A DNA stretch of 6,502 nucleotides from NCBI GenBank assembly GCA_025362535.1, contig JANYGE010000085.1:1-6502 (forward strand), in the 5' to 3' direction. The translations under genes and the position numbers were made by a program. This DNA comes from Hyphomicrobiales bacterium. Lineage in GTDB: Bacteria; Pseudomonadota; Alphaproteobacteria; Rhizobiales; Aestuariivirgaceae. Positions 1 through 5,493 of the stretch are shown here, piece by piece. The notes beneath the pieces were generated by a model. That model made no database searches. It was not told the DNA's origin and was given only the letters and a program-made list of their open reading frames with translations. How positions within the stretch are numbered: the stretch's first letter is position 1; every line of letters starts with the position of its first letter.

Positions 1-192
1 CAACAAAGTTATGGGCACAACGATAAAAGGTGAAAGAATTATATTTAAACCTGATAGCGAAAAATTTTTAACGAGCCGCGTGAGATGCGCCCGCAACTTC
101 ACTGCGGGAAACAACCGCTCCAAAATTAGCAAGAGGATCAAAGTAGAAACCAGAACCCCGGCCTTGCCCGCTATATAAGGCAGCAAATTCAT
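1..192 (-). CDS. N-terminal fragment of a membrane protein, probably sterol desaturase/fatty acid hydroxylase family (cut by left edge)
   Basis: Reading the minus strand from an ATG at 192-190 gives 64 codons with no stop up to the window edge, so only the N-terminus is visible. The ATG overlaps the HAD gene's TGA (TGATG), a typical coupled start, and no separate ribosome-binding site is evident. Residues 11-24 form a hydrophobic membrane segment. It is followed by E25-R-L-F-P29, a basic stretch (R34 to K42), and N43-F-S-L-S-G-L-N50 leading into a second hydrophobic segment with P55 and P60. The order membrane helix, ERLFP, basic stretch, N-x6-N, helix resembles the N-terminus of sterol desaturase/fatty acid hydroxylase proteins, which hydroxylate or desaturate lipids with a di-iron centre. 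The His clusters that would prove this lie outside the window, so the family is inferred from the N-terminus only. That it is a real gene is better supported than what it does. Confidence 0.6.
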   Translation of the reverse strand, partial: MNLLPYIAGKAGVLVSTLILLLILERLFPAVKLRAHLTRLVKNFSLSGLNIILSPFIVVPITLL

Positions 193-992
193 CACCGCGC
201 GCTCAAAACTGCATCCGCAAATTCGGCAAAGCCAATGCCGCCTTCAGCCTTGGTTATGTAACGCGGAAGATCACTCATGAGGGCCGCGAAGGGACGAAGA
301 TTTGCCACGCCCACGCCGTTAGAAAAATGCGCAAACATTGGCGCATCATTGGGGGAATCTCCCAGATAGGCAATTTCTGAGTTTGATATATTTCCATCTA
401 TATCAAAGAGTTCCTTCATCATCCTCAAGCTCATTGTGAGCTTGTCATGATCCCCGAACCAGGCATTCACGTGAATTGAACTCACCTTGGCGGCAGCACC
501 ATGTTGGTGAAATTCATCAGCAATTTTCTGCGCCACAGAAAGCGGCAAGGGTGGCACATCTTCGGCAAAATCAATGGCCACATCAATCTCACGGTAAGCC
601 TGATCAGAAGCCCAGGCCGTGCCCGGAAATTTCTTTAAAATTTCTTCAGCAAGAGCATGCAGCTTTGCCACATTACCGTGCCGTACCATATCTGCCTGCG
701 CATAGACTCGCTGCATTTTGCGAGATGCCGCATCATAGTGAAAATAGAACGCTCCATTCTCGCCAACAACAGCATCGACAGGCCACATGCGCGCAATATG
801 ATCACACCAGCCCGCAGGCCGCCCAGTGACTGCCACAACTTTCAAACCCGCTTTTTGCAAACGCTCCAAAGCTGCATAAGCAAGTGCGGGCAAGCGGCCA
901 TGCAGGGTCAGGGTGTCATCTATATCACTCAGCACCAGCTTGAGCTTTGCCAATTCACTTTGTGGCATTTCACGGAGAGGAAGCAGGCTCAT
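192..992 (-). CDS. HAD-superfamily (IIB type) phosphatase
   Basis: A 266-residue cytosolic hydrolase with all four HAD motifs. Motif I is D23-I-D25-D26-T27, with D23 the expected nucleophile and D25 the acid/base. Motif II is V55-T56-G57-R58, motif III is probably K184 (GDHDK), and motif IV is G211-D212-S-P-N-D216, which would bind Mg2+. The cap lies between motifs II and III, roughly residues 80-180, as in type IIB (Cof/sucrose-phosphatase-like) members, which usually dephosphorylate small phosphorylated sugars or metabolites. The GENG element at 77-80 is also common in this group. The substrate cannot be read from the sequence. The start overlaps the stop of the upstream oxidoreductase (ATGA, 4 nt) and no Shine-Dalgarno is visible, so translation is probably coupled. 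The stop in turn overlaps the start of the next membrane-protein gene. Length and motifs suggest an intact, active enzyme. Confidence 0.88.
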   Translation of the reverse strand: MSLLPLREMPQSELAKLKLVLSDIDDTLTLHGRLPALAYAALERLQKAGLKVVAVTGRPAGWCDHIARMWPVDAVVGENGAFYFHYDAASRKMQRVYAQADMVRHGNVAKLHALAEEILKKFPGTAWASDQAYREIDVAIDFAEDVPPLPLSVAQKIADEFHQHGAAAKVSSIHVNAWFGDHDKLTMSLRMMKELFDIDGNISNSEIAYLGDSPNDAPMFAHFSNGVGVANLRPFAALMSDLPRYITKAEGGIGFAEFADAVLSAR

Positions 993-2062
993 GAGATTAA
1001 TCGATCCGGATGATAGGGGGTGAGAAGGGGATCACGTTGATCGTGCAAAATTTCAGCAGCACCAAACAACCCAACAATTGGTGCGAGGGTAATTCCTGAA
1101 TGCAGGACTGCCACATAGAGCCCGGTCAATCCTTGCGGGCGTCCAATGGCGGGAAACCCATCAGCGGGTGTGGGCCGATAACCCAGCGTGAAGAAATCCA
1201 TTTCCAATATTTCACCCTCATGCAAAAACGCGCGCAATGCGGCAAATAGATCTGCTGCGGTTTGTGCAGGATCAGCACCAGGCTGCGCCCCACCAAAATC
1301 ACTGCCAGCAACCAAGCGTCCAGCCGCTGTCTGACGTACATGAAGCCGAGGCGCCATCACCAAACCATTCAAGCACTTGGCCACTGGCTTTGAATGCACC
1401 AGCAATCCCGCTGGCGCATCAACATCTATGTGTTTGCCACAATCGGAAAGCAGCTTTTTGGTTTGGGCACCCGCCGCCACAACAACCTCATCAGCTTTAA
1501 ATGTGCCCGCCGATGATTCAATACCAACAATCTTGTCACCAACCCGCAGCAGTTTAAGCACATCGGTTTTCTCATGAAGCGTGGCACCTAAAGCCTGTGC
1601 GGCGGCTAAAAATCCACGCGCCGCAGCATCAGGTTCAATGGCCCCTTCTTCCGCCACATAGACGCCAACCTCAGGCGGTATTTTCAAATTGGGTTCGAGC
1701 TTTTGCATCTCGGCTTGCGTTACAAGCTTGGTGCCATAGCCCATGGACTGGTGCTGCACACTGAATTCGCGAAGTTCAACTTCGGGCAAATCCCACGACA
1801 ATCCTCCGCACCAGTTCACGGCAAGATCAGGGTGCACCGTCTTAAGCTCGCGCCATTCGGCCATGGAGCGCAGCCGCAGCTTCACATAGTCAGGCGGGTT
1901 GCCCCAGCTGGCATTGATCCACGCAAATGAATTGGGCGTCGCAACCCCACCAGCGGCAGCGCCAGCTTCAAAAACCAAAACTTCAGCGCCAGCTTTTGCT
2001 AAATGATAAGCGAGGGAGGCCCCAATGATTCCGGCACCAACAACAATGATTTTCTTTTTCAT
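989..2062 (-). CDS. FAD-dependent oxidoreductase of the DAO (glycine/D-amino acid oxidase) family
   Basis: A 357-residue flavoprotein of usual length for the family. It opens with a Rossmann dinucleotide-binding fold: beta strand KKIIVVGAG, the G9-x-G11-x-x-G14 loop, and an acidic residue, E32, at the end of the second strand to bind the ADP ribose. A second FAD-contact strand, VVVAAGAQT, lies at 193-201. The C-terminal FAD region has G294-Y-R-P-T-P-A-D-G-F-P-A-I-G307 and H321-S-G-I-T-L-A-P328, both typical of DAO-type amine or amino acid oxidases and dehydrogenases. The substrate is unknown; an amino acid or secondary amine is likely from the family. The start has a short AGG ribosome-binding site four bases upstream (2067-2069). 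The gene follows the tRNA by 57 nt and heads a coupled operon with the HAD phosphatase and the membrane-protein gene. There is no signal peptide, so it acts in the cytosol. Confidence 0.9.
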   Translation of the reverse strand: MKKKIIVVGAGIIGASLAYHLAKAGAEVLVFEAGAAAGGVATPNSFAWINASWGNPPDYVKLRLRSMAEWRELKTVHPDLAVNWCGGLSWDLPEVELREFSVQHQSMGYGTKLVTQAEMQKLEPNLKIPPEVGVYVAEEGAIEPDAAARGFLAAAQALGATLHEKTDVLKLLRVGDKIVGIESSAGTFKADEVVVAAGAQTKKLLSDCGKHIDVDAPAGLLVHSKPVAKCLNGLVMAPRLHVRQTAAGRLVAGSDFGGAQPGADPAQTAADLFAALRAFLHEGEILEMDFFTLGYRPTPADGFPAIGRPQGLTGLYVAVLHSGITLAPIVGLFGAAEILHDQRDPLLTPYHPDRLIS

Positions 2063-2102
2063 TGCGCCTGTCTAACACAAGATAAAATCATCGTCTGCGC
2101 AA

Positions 2103-2108
2103 ATTATA
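2103..2108 (-). promoter_or_regulatory. Candidate -10 element (TATAAT) before the oxidoreductase operon
   Basis: A perfect TATAAT lies on the minus strand between the tRNA 3' end and the oxidoreductase start. It would place transcription start near 2096, with a leader of about 33 nt containing the AGG ribosome-binding site. No good -35 hexamer is found 17 nt upstream, where the tRNA acceptor sequence lies. The AT-rich stretch could be chance, and the operon could equally be read through from the tRNA promoter. Confidence 0.25.
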
Positions 2109-2119
2109 AAAAGGGGAAT

Positions 2120-2196
2120 TGGTGGCGAGAGAGGGAGTTGAACCCCCGACCCCAGGATTATGATTCCCGTGCTCTAACCAACTGAGCTACCTCGCC
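2120..2196 (-). tRNA. tRNA-Met (anticodon CAT), elongator type, CCA encoded
   Basis: A 77-nt cloverleaf reads on the minus strand. The acceptor stem GGCGAGG pairs with TCTCGCC, followed by discriminator A and an encoded CCA (2122-2120). The D arm has AGCTCAGTTGGTTAGAGC. The anticodon stem CGGGA/TCCTG closes the seven-base loop ATCATAA with anticodon CAT, and the T arm is GGGGG-TTCAACT-CCCTC. The first acceptor pair is G-C, not the C-A mismatch of initiator tRNA, and the anticodon stem lacks the three G-C pairs of initiators. The body resembles alphaproteobacterial elongator tRNA-Met more than the lysidine-modified tRNA-Ile2, which shares the CAT anticodon, but Ile2 is not formally excluded. 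The gene sits between pcs and the oxidoreductase on the same strand. Confidence 0.95.
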
Positions 2197-2207
2197 ACGT
2201 GGCGCGG

Positions 2208-2237
2208 GATATAGGGAAAACCAACACCCAAAGTCAA
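2208..2237 (-). promoter_or_regulatory. Candidate sigma-70-type promoter for tRNA-Met
   Basis: On the minus strand a -35 element TTGACT (2237-2232) is followed by an 18-nt spacer and a -10 element TATATC (2213-2208), ending 11 nt before the mature tRNA 5' end. The -35 matches TTGACA at 5 of 6 and the -10 matches TATAAT at 4 of 6. The -35 contains the pcs stop codon (TGA at 2236-2234), so the two genes are packed as tightly as possible. This would give the tRNA, and perhaps the oxidoreductase operon behind it, transcription independent of pcs. Confidence 0.5.
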
Positions 2238-3034
2238 GCGCCAGAAACATCATTCTCTTGATCGTCGCCTTTGTCGCCCAACACAAATGTGCGCCACAGC
2301 GAAATCCAGGCAAAATATAGCGATATGAGCCCAAATACTCCGAGCTGCGCTTTATAGATCCAATCATCATAACCGGGGTTGCGGCCACTGATCACCAAGC
2401 TCAAGGTCATCGCTGCCCATACAACCGTCATCGGGATGGTGAGCGCGCGCCAATGTGTGACCCGCAGAGGATGCACAAATTTTATCGGCACAAAGGTGAG
2501 AATGCTCAATACGATTACGGTGATCAGATTGACCACCCAGCCTGTGTTAAACAAATAGAAATAAAGCACCACCACATTCCAGATCGCGGGAAAGCCCACA
2601 AAATAATAATCCGATGATTTCATGCCCACATTGGCAAATGTGTAACACGAGACAGCCATCACCAGCGCGCCAGCAATCAGGCTCCAGGTGGCGGGTTCAA
2701 AGAAATGCGGCACCGGCACCATATTGAACCAGTAGATCATCAAAGCTGGCACTGCCACATAGGTGAAGAAATCAATCACCAAATCCAGTGATGCCCCATC
2801 AAAATTCGGCGTATATTCGGTCACCCGCGCTTTGCGCGCCAATGTGCCATCAACTCCATCCACAAACAGCGCAAGGCCAAGCCACATAAAGGCAGCGACT
2901 GCATCGTTCTTCAACACCGCAACCAAAGCTAAGAAGCCCAGAACAATGCCACTGGTGGTGAAGGCATGCACCGACCACGCGATGCCTTTTTTCACATCCT
3001 TGTCGAGATTTGGAGGTAGAACTAACTTTGCCAC
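2234..3034 (-). CDS. pcs: Phosphatidylcholine synthase (CDP-alcohol phosphatidyltransferase family)
   Basis: This inner-membrane enzyme condenses CDP-diacylglycerol with choline to give phosphatidylcholine and CMP, the one-step bacterial PC route. Numbered from the upstream TTG at 3049, the protein carries the family motif in the Pcs-specific spacing: D67-G-x2-A71-R72-x12-G85-x3-D89-x3-D93. The acidic residues bind the metal and CDP-alcohol. The stretch D89-L-V-I-D-F-F-T-Y-V and the later GFPAIWN, LTFVPIKFVHP segments are also Pcs-like. Several hydrophobic segments (about 30-47, 97-112, 120-140, 152-170, 172-190, 204-222 and 235-252) fit a multi-pass protein. I place the start at a GTG at 3034-3032 (266 residues), because a GAGG ribosome-binding site lies at 3047-3044, nine bases upstream, and a promoter-like sequence would start transcription near 3054. 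A start at the TTG would put the ribosome-binding site inside the gene. Confidence 0.93.
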   Translation of the reverse strand: MAKLVLPPNLDKDVKKGIAWSVHAFTTSGIVLGFLALVAVLKNDAVAAFMWLGLALFVDGVDGTLARKARVTEYTPNFDGASLDLVIDFFTYVAVPALMIYWFNMVPVPHFFEPATWSLIAGALVMAVSCYTFANVGMKSSDYYFVGFPAIWNVVVLYFYLFNTGWVVNLITVIVLSILTFVPIKFVHPLRVTHWRALTIPMTVVWAAMTLSLVISGRNPGYDDWIYKAQLGVFGLISLYFAWISLWRTFVLGDKGDDQENDVSGA

Positions 3035-3060
3035 GCCAATGATCCTCAATGCCTAAGATA

Positions 3061-3089
3061 ACTATAGAAAATCACTGGCACCTTGGCAA
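3061..3089 (-). promoter_or_regulatory. Candidate sigma-70-type promoter for pcs
   Basis: On the minus strand TTGCCA (3089-3084) and TATAGT (3066-3061) are separated by exactly 17 nt. Each hexamer matches its consensus (TTGACA, TATAAT) at 5 of 6 positions. Transcription would begin near 3054, giving a leader of about 20 nt that holds the GAGG ribosome-binding site before the GTG at 3034. It lies in the mnmA-pcs gap, so pcs need not depend on mnmA transcription. Confidence 0.55.
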
Positions 3090-3096
3090 ACCAAAC

Positions 3097-4299
3097 TCAT
3101 GCCGAAGCAAACTCAGTTTTAGCAGACCTGGTAAAGGCCACGCGTGGCCGCTCTAGCGCTATAAATCCGCCACCCAGCACCCGTGCACCAGAACCTTCCG
3201 ATTCATAAAGCACACAAGCTTGGCCAGGCGACACACCATATTCACCTTCTGAAAGGACAACACGAACGCCCTCGTCATCAGCGCGAATGCTTGCTGCAAT
3301 GGCAGCACGCGTGGAACGAATTTTCACAAACACGTTCTGAGGCTCATCACTTAAAGCAGCATGGCCCAGCCAATTCAAATTGGTTACCGAAATTTCGTTG
3401 CGCAGCAAAGCCTCGCGCGGGCCAACATAGACCCGCGCGGCAGCGGCATCCAACTTCACAACATAAAGCGGCTCACCGCCACCAATGCCAAGGCCTTTGC
3501 GTTGACCAATGGTATAATGAATAATCCCGTCATGACGGCCGAGTATGCGACCATCCAAATGCACAATATCGCCAGCCTCAGCCGCATCCGGTCTGATTTT
3601 TAAAATCACATCGGCATATTTGCCATCCGGCACAAAGCAAATATCTTGGCTATCAGGCTTATCGGCCACCATCAAACCAAGCTCCTGCGCCATGGCGCGG
3701 GTTTCAGATTTTGGCAGTAAGCCAAGCGGGAAACGCAAGAAATCAATTTGCGCTTGCGTTGTGGCAAACAGAAAATAGCTCTGATCACGCGCCATATCGG
3801 CGGGTGTAAATAAATCGCGGTATCTTGAGCCCGTGCGAAGCCGGCTCTCAATATAATGCCCCGTCGCCAAAGCTGAAGCATCCAAATCCTTGGCCCGCGC
3901 CAACAAATCGGCGAACTTCACGGTTTGATTGCACGTCACGCAAGGAATTGGCGTTGCCCCCTGCAGATAGCTTTCGACAAAATCATCAATCACCGCTTCT
4001 TTAAAGCGCGATTCAAAATCCAAAACATAATGCGGCATGTCGAGCGCAGCCGCCACCCGCCTTGCATCATGGATATCCTGCCCAGCACAGCAAGCGCCCT
4101 TGCGCCGGATCGCTTCACCATGATCATAAAGCTGCAATGTAATGCCAACCACATCATAGCCAGCAATTTTAAGCAGCCCCGCCACCACCGAGGAATCAAC
4201 GCCGCCCGACATGGCGGCTACAACCCTGTGATCCTTAGGGTTGCCGGGCAAATTCATCGACTCGTGAACGCGGTCAATAATATGGCTTGGGATATTCAT
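3097..4299 (-). CDS. mnmA: tRNA-uridine 2-sulfurtransferase MnmA
   Basis: A cytosolic ATP-dependent enzyme that 2-thiolates the wobble uridine (U34) of tRNA-Lys, -Glu and -Gln. The 400 residues hold an ATP-pyrophosphatase P-loop S31-G-G-V-D-S-S37, and the nucleotide region continues with ATGHY at 145-149. [13 protein letters not shown] carries C123, which aligns with the catalytic Cys of E. coli MnmA in its CNxxxKF context; C120 is an extra upstream Cys. DSQDICF carries C221, the second catalytic Cys. R171-D-Q-S-Y-F is the tRNA/ATP-contact stretch, and [12 protein letters not shown] begins the central domain, followed by a C-terminal beta-barrel. The start is uncertain: there is no Shine-Dalgarno before the ATG at 4299, and Met15 (ATG at 4257-4255) sits closer to where many relatives begin. 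The gene is divergent from sciP and is followed by pcs on the same strand. Confidence 0.96.
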   Translation of the reverse strand: MNIPSHIIDRVHESMNLPGNPKDHRVVAAMSGGVDSSVVAGLLKIAGYDVVGITLQLYDHGEAIRRKGACCAGQDIHDARRVAAALDMPHYVLDFESRFKEAVIDDFVESYLQGATPIPCVTCNQTVKFADLLARAKDLDASALATGHYIESRLRTGSRYRDLFTPADMARDQSYFLFATTQAQIDFLRFPLGLLPKSETRAMAQELGLMVADKPDSQDICFVPDGKYADVILKIRPDAAEAGDIVHLDGRILGRHDGIIHYTIGQRKGLGIGGGEPLYVVKLDAAAARVYVGPREALLRNEISVTNLNWLGHAALSDEPQNVFVKIRSTRAAIAASIRADDEGVRVVLSEGEYGVSPGQACVLYESEGSGARVLGGGFIALERPRVAFTRSAKTEFASA

Positions 4300-4305
4300 G
4301 GGGGC

Positions 4306-4334
4306 TGCATAGCCGCAAACGCGAAATCAGGCAA
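4306..4334 (-). promoter_or_regulatory. Weak candidate promoter for mnmA
   Basis: On the minus strand TTGCCT (4334-4329) and TATGCA (4311-4306) are 17 nt apart. They match consensus at 4 of 6 and 3 of 6, so this is weak. If used, transcription would begin at about 4299, exactly the annotated ATG. That would mean a leaderless mRNA, or a leader of about 42 nt for a start at Met15. Confidence 0.25.
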
Positions 4335-4347
4335 ATCTGTGCCGAAT

Positions 4348-4363
4348 TGAGCCAAATGGCTCA
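4348..4363. repeat. Perfect inverted repeat in the mnmA-sciP divergent region
   Basis: TGAGCCA and TGGCTCA form a perfect 7-bp dyad around a 2-bp AA centre (TGAGCCAAATGGCTCA). It lies 48 nt upstream of the mnmA ATG and 28 nt upstream of the CtrA-like box of sciP. The two-base spacing suits a dimeric DNA-binding protein better than an RNA hairpin, which could not close a 2-nt loop without opening pairs. No T-run follows on either strand, so it is not a terminator. The binding protein is unknown. Confidence 0.5.
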
Positions 4364-4390
4364 CATTCTTTATGATTTGTTCAGATCAGC

Positions 4391-4405
4391 TTAGCTCATT
4401 TTTAA
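4391..4405 (+). promoter_or_regulatory. Probable CtrA-binding box upstream of sciP
   Basis: TTAG-N7-TTAA (half-sites at 4391-4394 and 4402-4405) matches the full CtrA consensus TTAA-N7-TTAA at 7 of 8 fixed positions, with the correct spacing. It lies 82 nt before the sciP ATG. In Caulobacter, CtrA activates sciP and SciP then represses CtrA-activated genes, so a CtrA site here fits known biology. A clear -10 element downstream cannot be assigned. Confidence 0.55.
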
Positions 4406-4487
4406 GTGACTTCTGCGTAAGGTGAATTCGTGTGAGGCCAGCCAGTTAGCGAAGGCCTTGCAAGTAAGTTTGTGTGAGTTTGCGTAT

Positions 4488-4763
4488 ATGAATGGTCAGT
4501 TGCGTCCAAGAGTCAATTACGTCATCGGCCCCGATGGCACTCCCTTGACAATTGCCGACCTCCCGCCGCCCGGTAGTCATCGTTGGGTGATCCGCCGTAA
4601 GGCCGAGGTTGTTGCAGCCGTCAGAGGCGGGCTTTTGAGTTTAGAAGAAGCCTGCCAACGTTATACCCTCACTGTTGAGGAATATTTGGGTTGGCAGCGT
4701 TCCATCGAACGTCACGGCCTTGCCGGCCTGCGCACCACGCGCATCCAGCAATACCGTCAGTAG
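4488..4763 (+). CDS. sciP: CtrA inhibitor SciP (DUF1153 family)
   Basis: A 91-residue cytosolic regulator that, in Caulobacter, represses CtrA-activated promoters by binding DNA and contacting CtrA. Almost the whole protein matches the family: Y11-V-I-G-P-D-G-T-P-L-T-I-A-D-L-P-P, then R32-W-V-I-R-R-K-A-E-V-V-A-A-V-R-G-G-L-L-S, then a helix-turn-helix region with EEACQRYTLTVEEYL, ending GLAGLRTTRIQQYR. The reading frame is open further upstream, to a GTG at 4422, but those 22 extra residues look unlike the family. Starting at the ATG at 4488 gives the family's usual length of about 90 residues. A weak GTGAG (4474-4478) lies nine bases before this ATG. The gene is divergent from mnmA, has a CtrA-like box upstream, and ends at a strong terminator. 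Recognition is from memory of the family and is very secure. Confidence 0.95.
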   Translation: MNGQLRPRVNYVIGPDGTPLTIADLPPPGSHRWVIRRKAEVVAAVRGGLLSLEEACQRYTLTVEEYLGWQRSIERHGLAGLRTTRIQQYRQ

Positions 4764-4789
4764 CCCATAGGGTTGTGTAAGAGTTAAAG

Positions 4790-4820
4790 AAGGCCGGAAA
4801 GAAATTTCCGGCCTTTTGAG
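4790..4820 (+). terminator. Rho-independent terminator of sciP
   Basis: AAGGCCGGAAA and TTTCCGGCCTT form an 11-bp perfect stem (4790-4800 with 4805-4815) closed by a GAAA tetraloop, followed by T bases (TTTT, GAG, TTTT). It begins 26 nt after the sciP stop. Read from the minus strand the same hairpin is followed by TTCTTT, so it may also stop transcription of the convergent hutD-family gene, less efficiently. Confidence 0.85.
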
Positions 4821-4827
4821 TTTTCTA

Positions 4828-4864
4828 GCCACCAACTCTTCAAGGCTCGCGTAGGATTGGTGGC
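4828..4864. repeat. 8-bp inverted repeat between sciP and hutD
   Basis: GCCACCAA (4828-4835) and TTGGTGGC (4857-4864) are perfect inverted copies around a 21-nt loop. They lie just past the hutD-family stop codon. No T-run follows on the minus strand, so it is not a standard terminator, but the hairpin could protect the hutD mRNA 3' end. It may be chance. Confidence 0.35.
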
Positions 4865-4870
4865 GCGATT

Positions 4871-5431
4871 TCAGCAATGGCAAAGATTGCCAATGTATAA
4901 TTTCGCATTCTTGCCGCCACATTCAATCGACGATTTGCCCTCAACAATGAGGGAGTCGCCTGTCGCAAGCGCGTGACCTGCAACGGTGCAGCTTCCTTCA
5001 AGGGCATAAATAATTGTGATTTGATTTTGGAAATTGAATTGCAGTTTTCCATCAATGACCACAACGTCACAATCCGCCCGCCACTGCCCCCGTGCCGTAA
5101 ATAAATTTAAATCCAAACTCGGCCCGCCACGCAATTTGCACGTCAACGGAACGTCACACGAAAATTCATGCGGCACAAATTTCTCATGCACGGGCAAAAC
5201 CGTGCCACCCTCAAATTCAAGGTCCATGCCCTCACCTGAAATCATCATAAAAATGCGGTCCATGCCGGGATAAATTGAAAATGGAACATCATTGTCGATA
5301 CGGGCTTTGGCAAAACGCCAGGAGAAATCGGCGGCACCTTCTTCCTTAAATGACGCAATCTCCCATGAAACCCCCTGCCCGTTGCGCCAGCGGCCTTCAA
5401 CCAGATTGGAGCTTCGAATAATCTTTAACAT
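4871..5431 (-). CDS. hutD: HutD/Ves-family cupin protein
   Basis: A 186-residue protein of the HutD/Ves family, two cupin-like beta-barrel halves. Family marks visible are W15-R-N-G-x-G20 with E24 (usual form WKNGxGxTxEI), W38-R-F at the next strand, F51-S-I-Y-P-G-M-D-R59, G102-G-P-S-L-D-L-N109, and a second half with L144-E-G near 140-165. HutD members occur in histidine-utilisation loci and are thought to modulate that pathway, while E. coli Ves is an orphan paralogue. The biochemical role is not established. No hutH, hutU, hutI or hutC gene is in this window, so the name marks the family and not a proven function. A good ribosome-binding site (AGGG at 5441-5438, six bases before the ATG) supports the start. 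It is divergent from the aminotransferase gene and convergent with sciP. The ending NLCHC holds two Cys and one His, which may be incidental. Confidence 0.82.
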   Translation of the reverse strand: MLKIIRSSNLVEGRWRNGQGVSWEIASFKEEGAADFSWRFAKARIDNDVPFSIYPGMDRIFMMISGEGMDLEFEGGTVLPVHEKFVPHEFSCDVPLTCKLRGGPSLDLNLFTARGQWRADCDVVVIDGKLQFNFQNQITIIYALEGSCTVAGHALATGDSLIVEGKSSIECGGKNAKLYIGNLCHC

Positions 5432-5464
5432 TTCCCACCCTTTATTTTTTCATCAAGCCCAGCC

Positions 5465-5493
5465 AATATAGCCTAATGAACAATACATCCCAA
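5465..5493 (-). promoter_or_regulatory. Candidate promoter for the hutD-family gene
   Basis: On the minus strand TTGGGA (5493-5488) and TATATT (5470-5465) are 17 nt apart and match the consensus hexamers at 4 of 6 and 5 of 6. Transcription would start near 5458, leaving a leader of about 26 nt that contains the AGGG ribosome-binding site. The -35 element lies inside the first codons of the divergent aminotransferase gene, so polymerase here could compete with aminotransferase transcription. Confidence 0.4.

Noticed and set aside
2104..2119. CCCCTTTTT after the tRNA as a rho-independent terminator
   Set aside because: No local hairpin precedes the T-run apart from the tRNA itself, so termination cannot be supported.
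2120..2196. Initiator tRNA-fMet as identity of the tRNA
   Set aside because: The first acceptor pair is G-C and the anticodon stem is CGGGA/TCCTG, without the three consecutive G-C pairs of initiators.
2158..2388. Open frame of 76 codons on the minus strand across the tRNA and the end of pcs
   Set aside because: It overlaps the tRNA and the pcs C-terminus in another frame and has no family-like features; it is a shadow.
3925..4350. Open frame of 141 codons on the plus strand opposite mnmA
   Set aside because: It is antisense to the strongly conserved N-terminal half of mnmA and its product looks like no known family.
4422..4487. Upstream extension of sciP as a separate leader peptide
   Set aside because: It is in frame with sciP, has no stop before it, and has no ribosome-binding site or family-like sequence.
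4510..4514. GAGTC as a CcrM methylation site controlling sciP
   Set aside because: GANTC is expected often by chance, and this copy is inside the coding sequence with no clustering.
4961..4967. TGTCGCA as a SciP-binding site
   Set aside because: It differs from the reported TGTCGCG in the last base and lies inside the hutD-family coding sequence, not a promoter.
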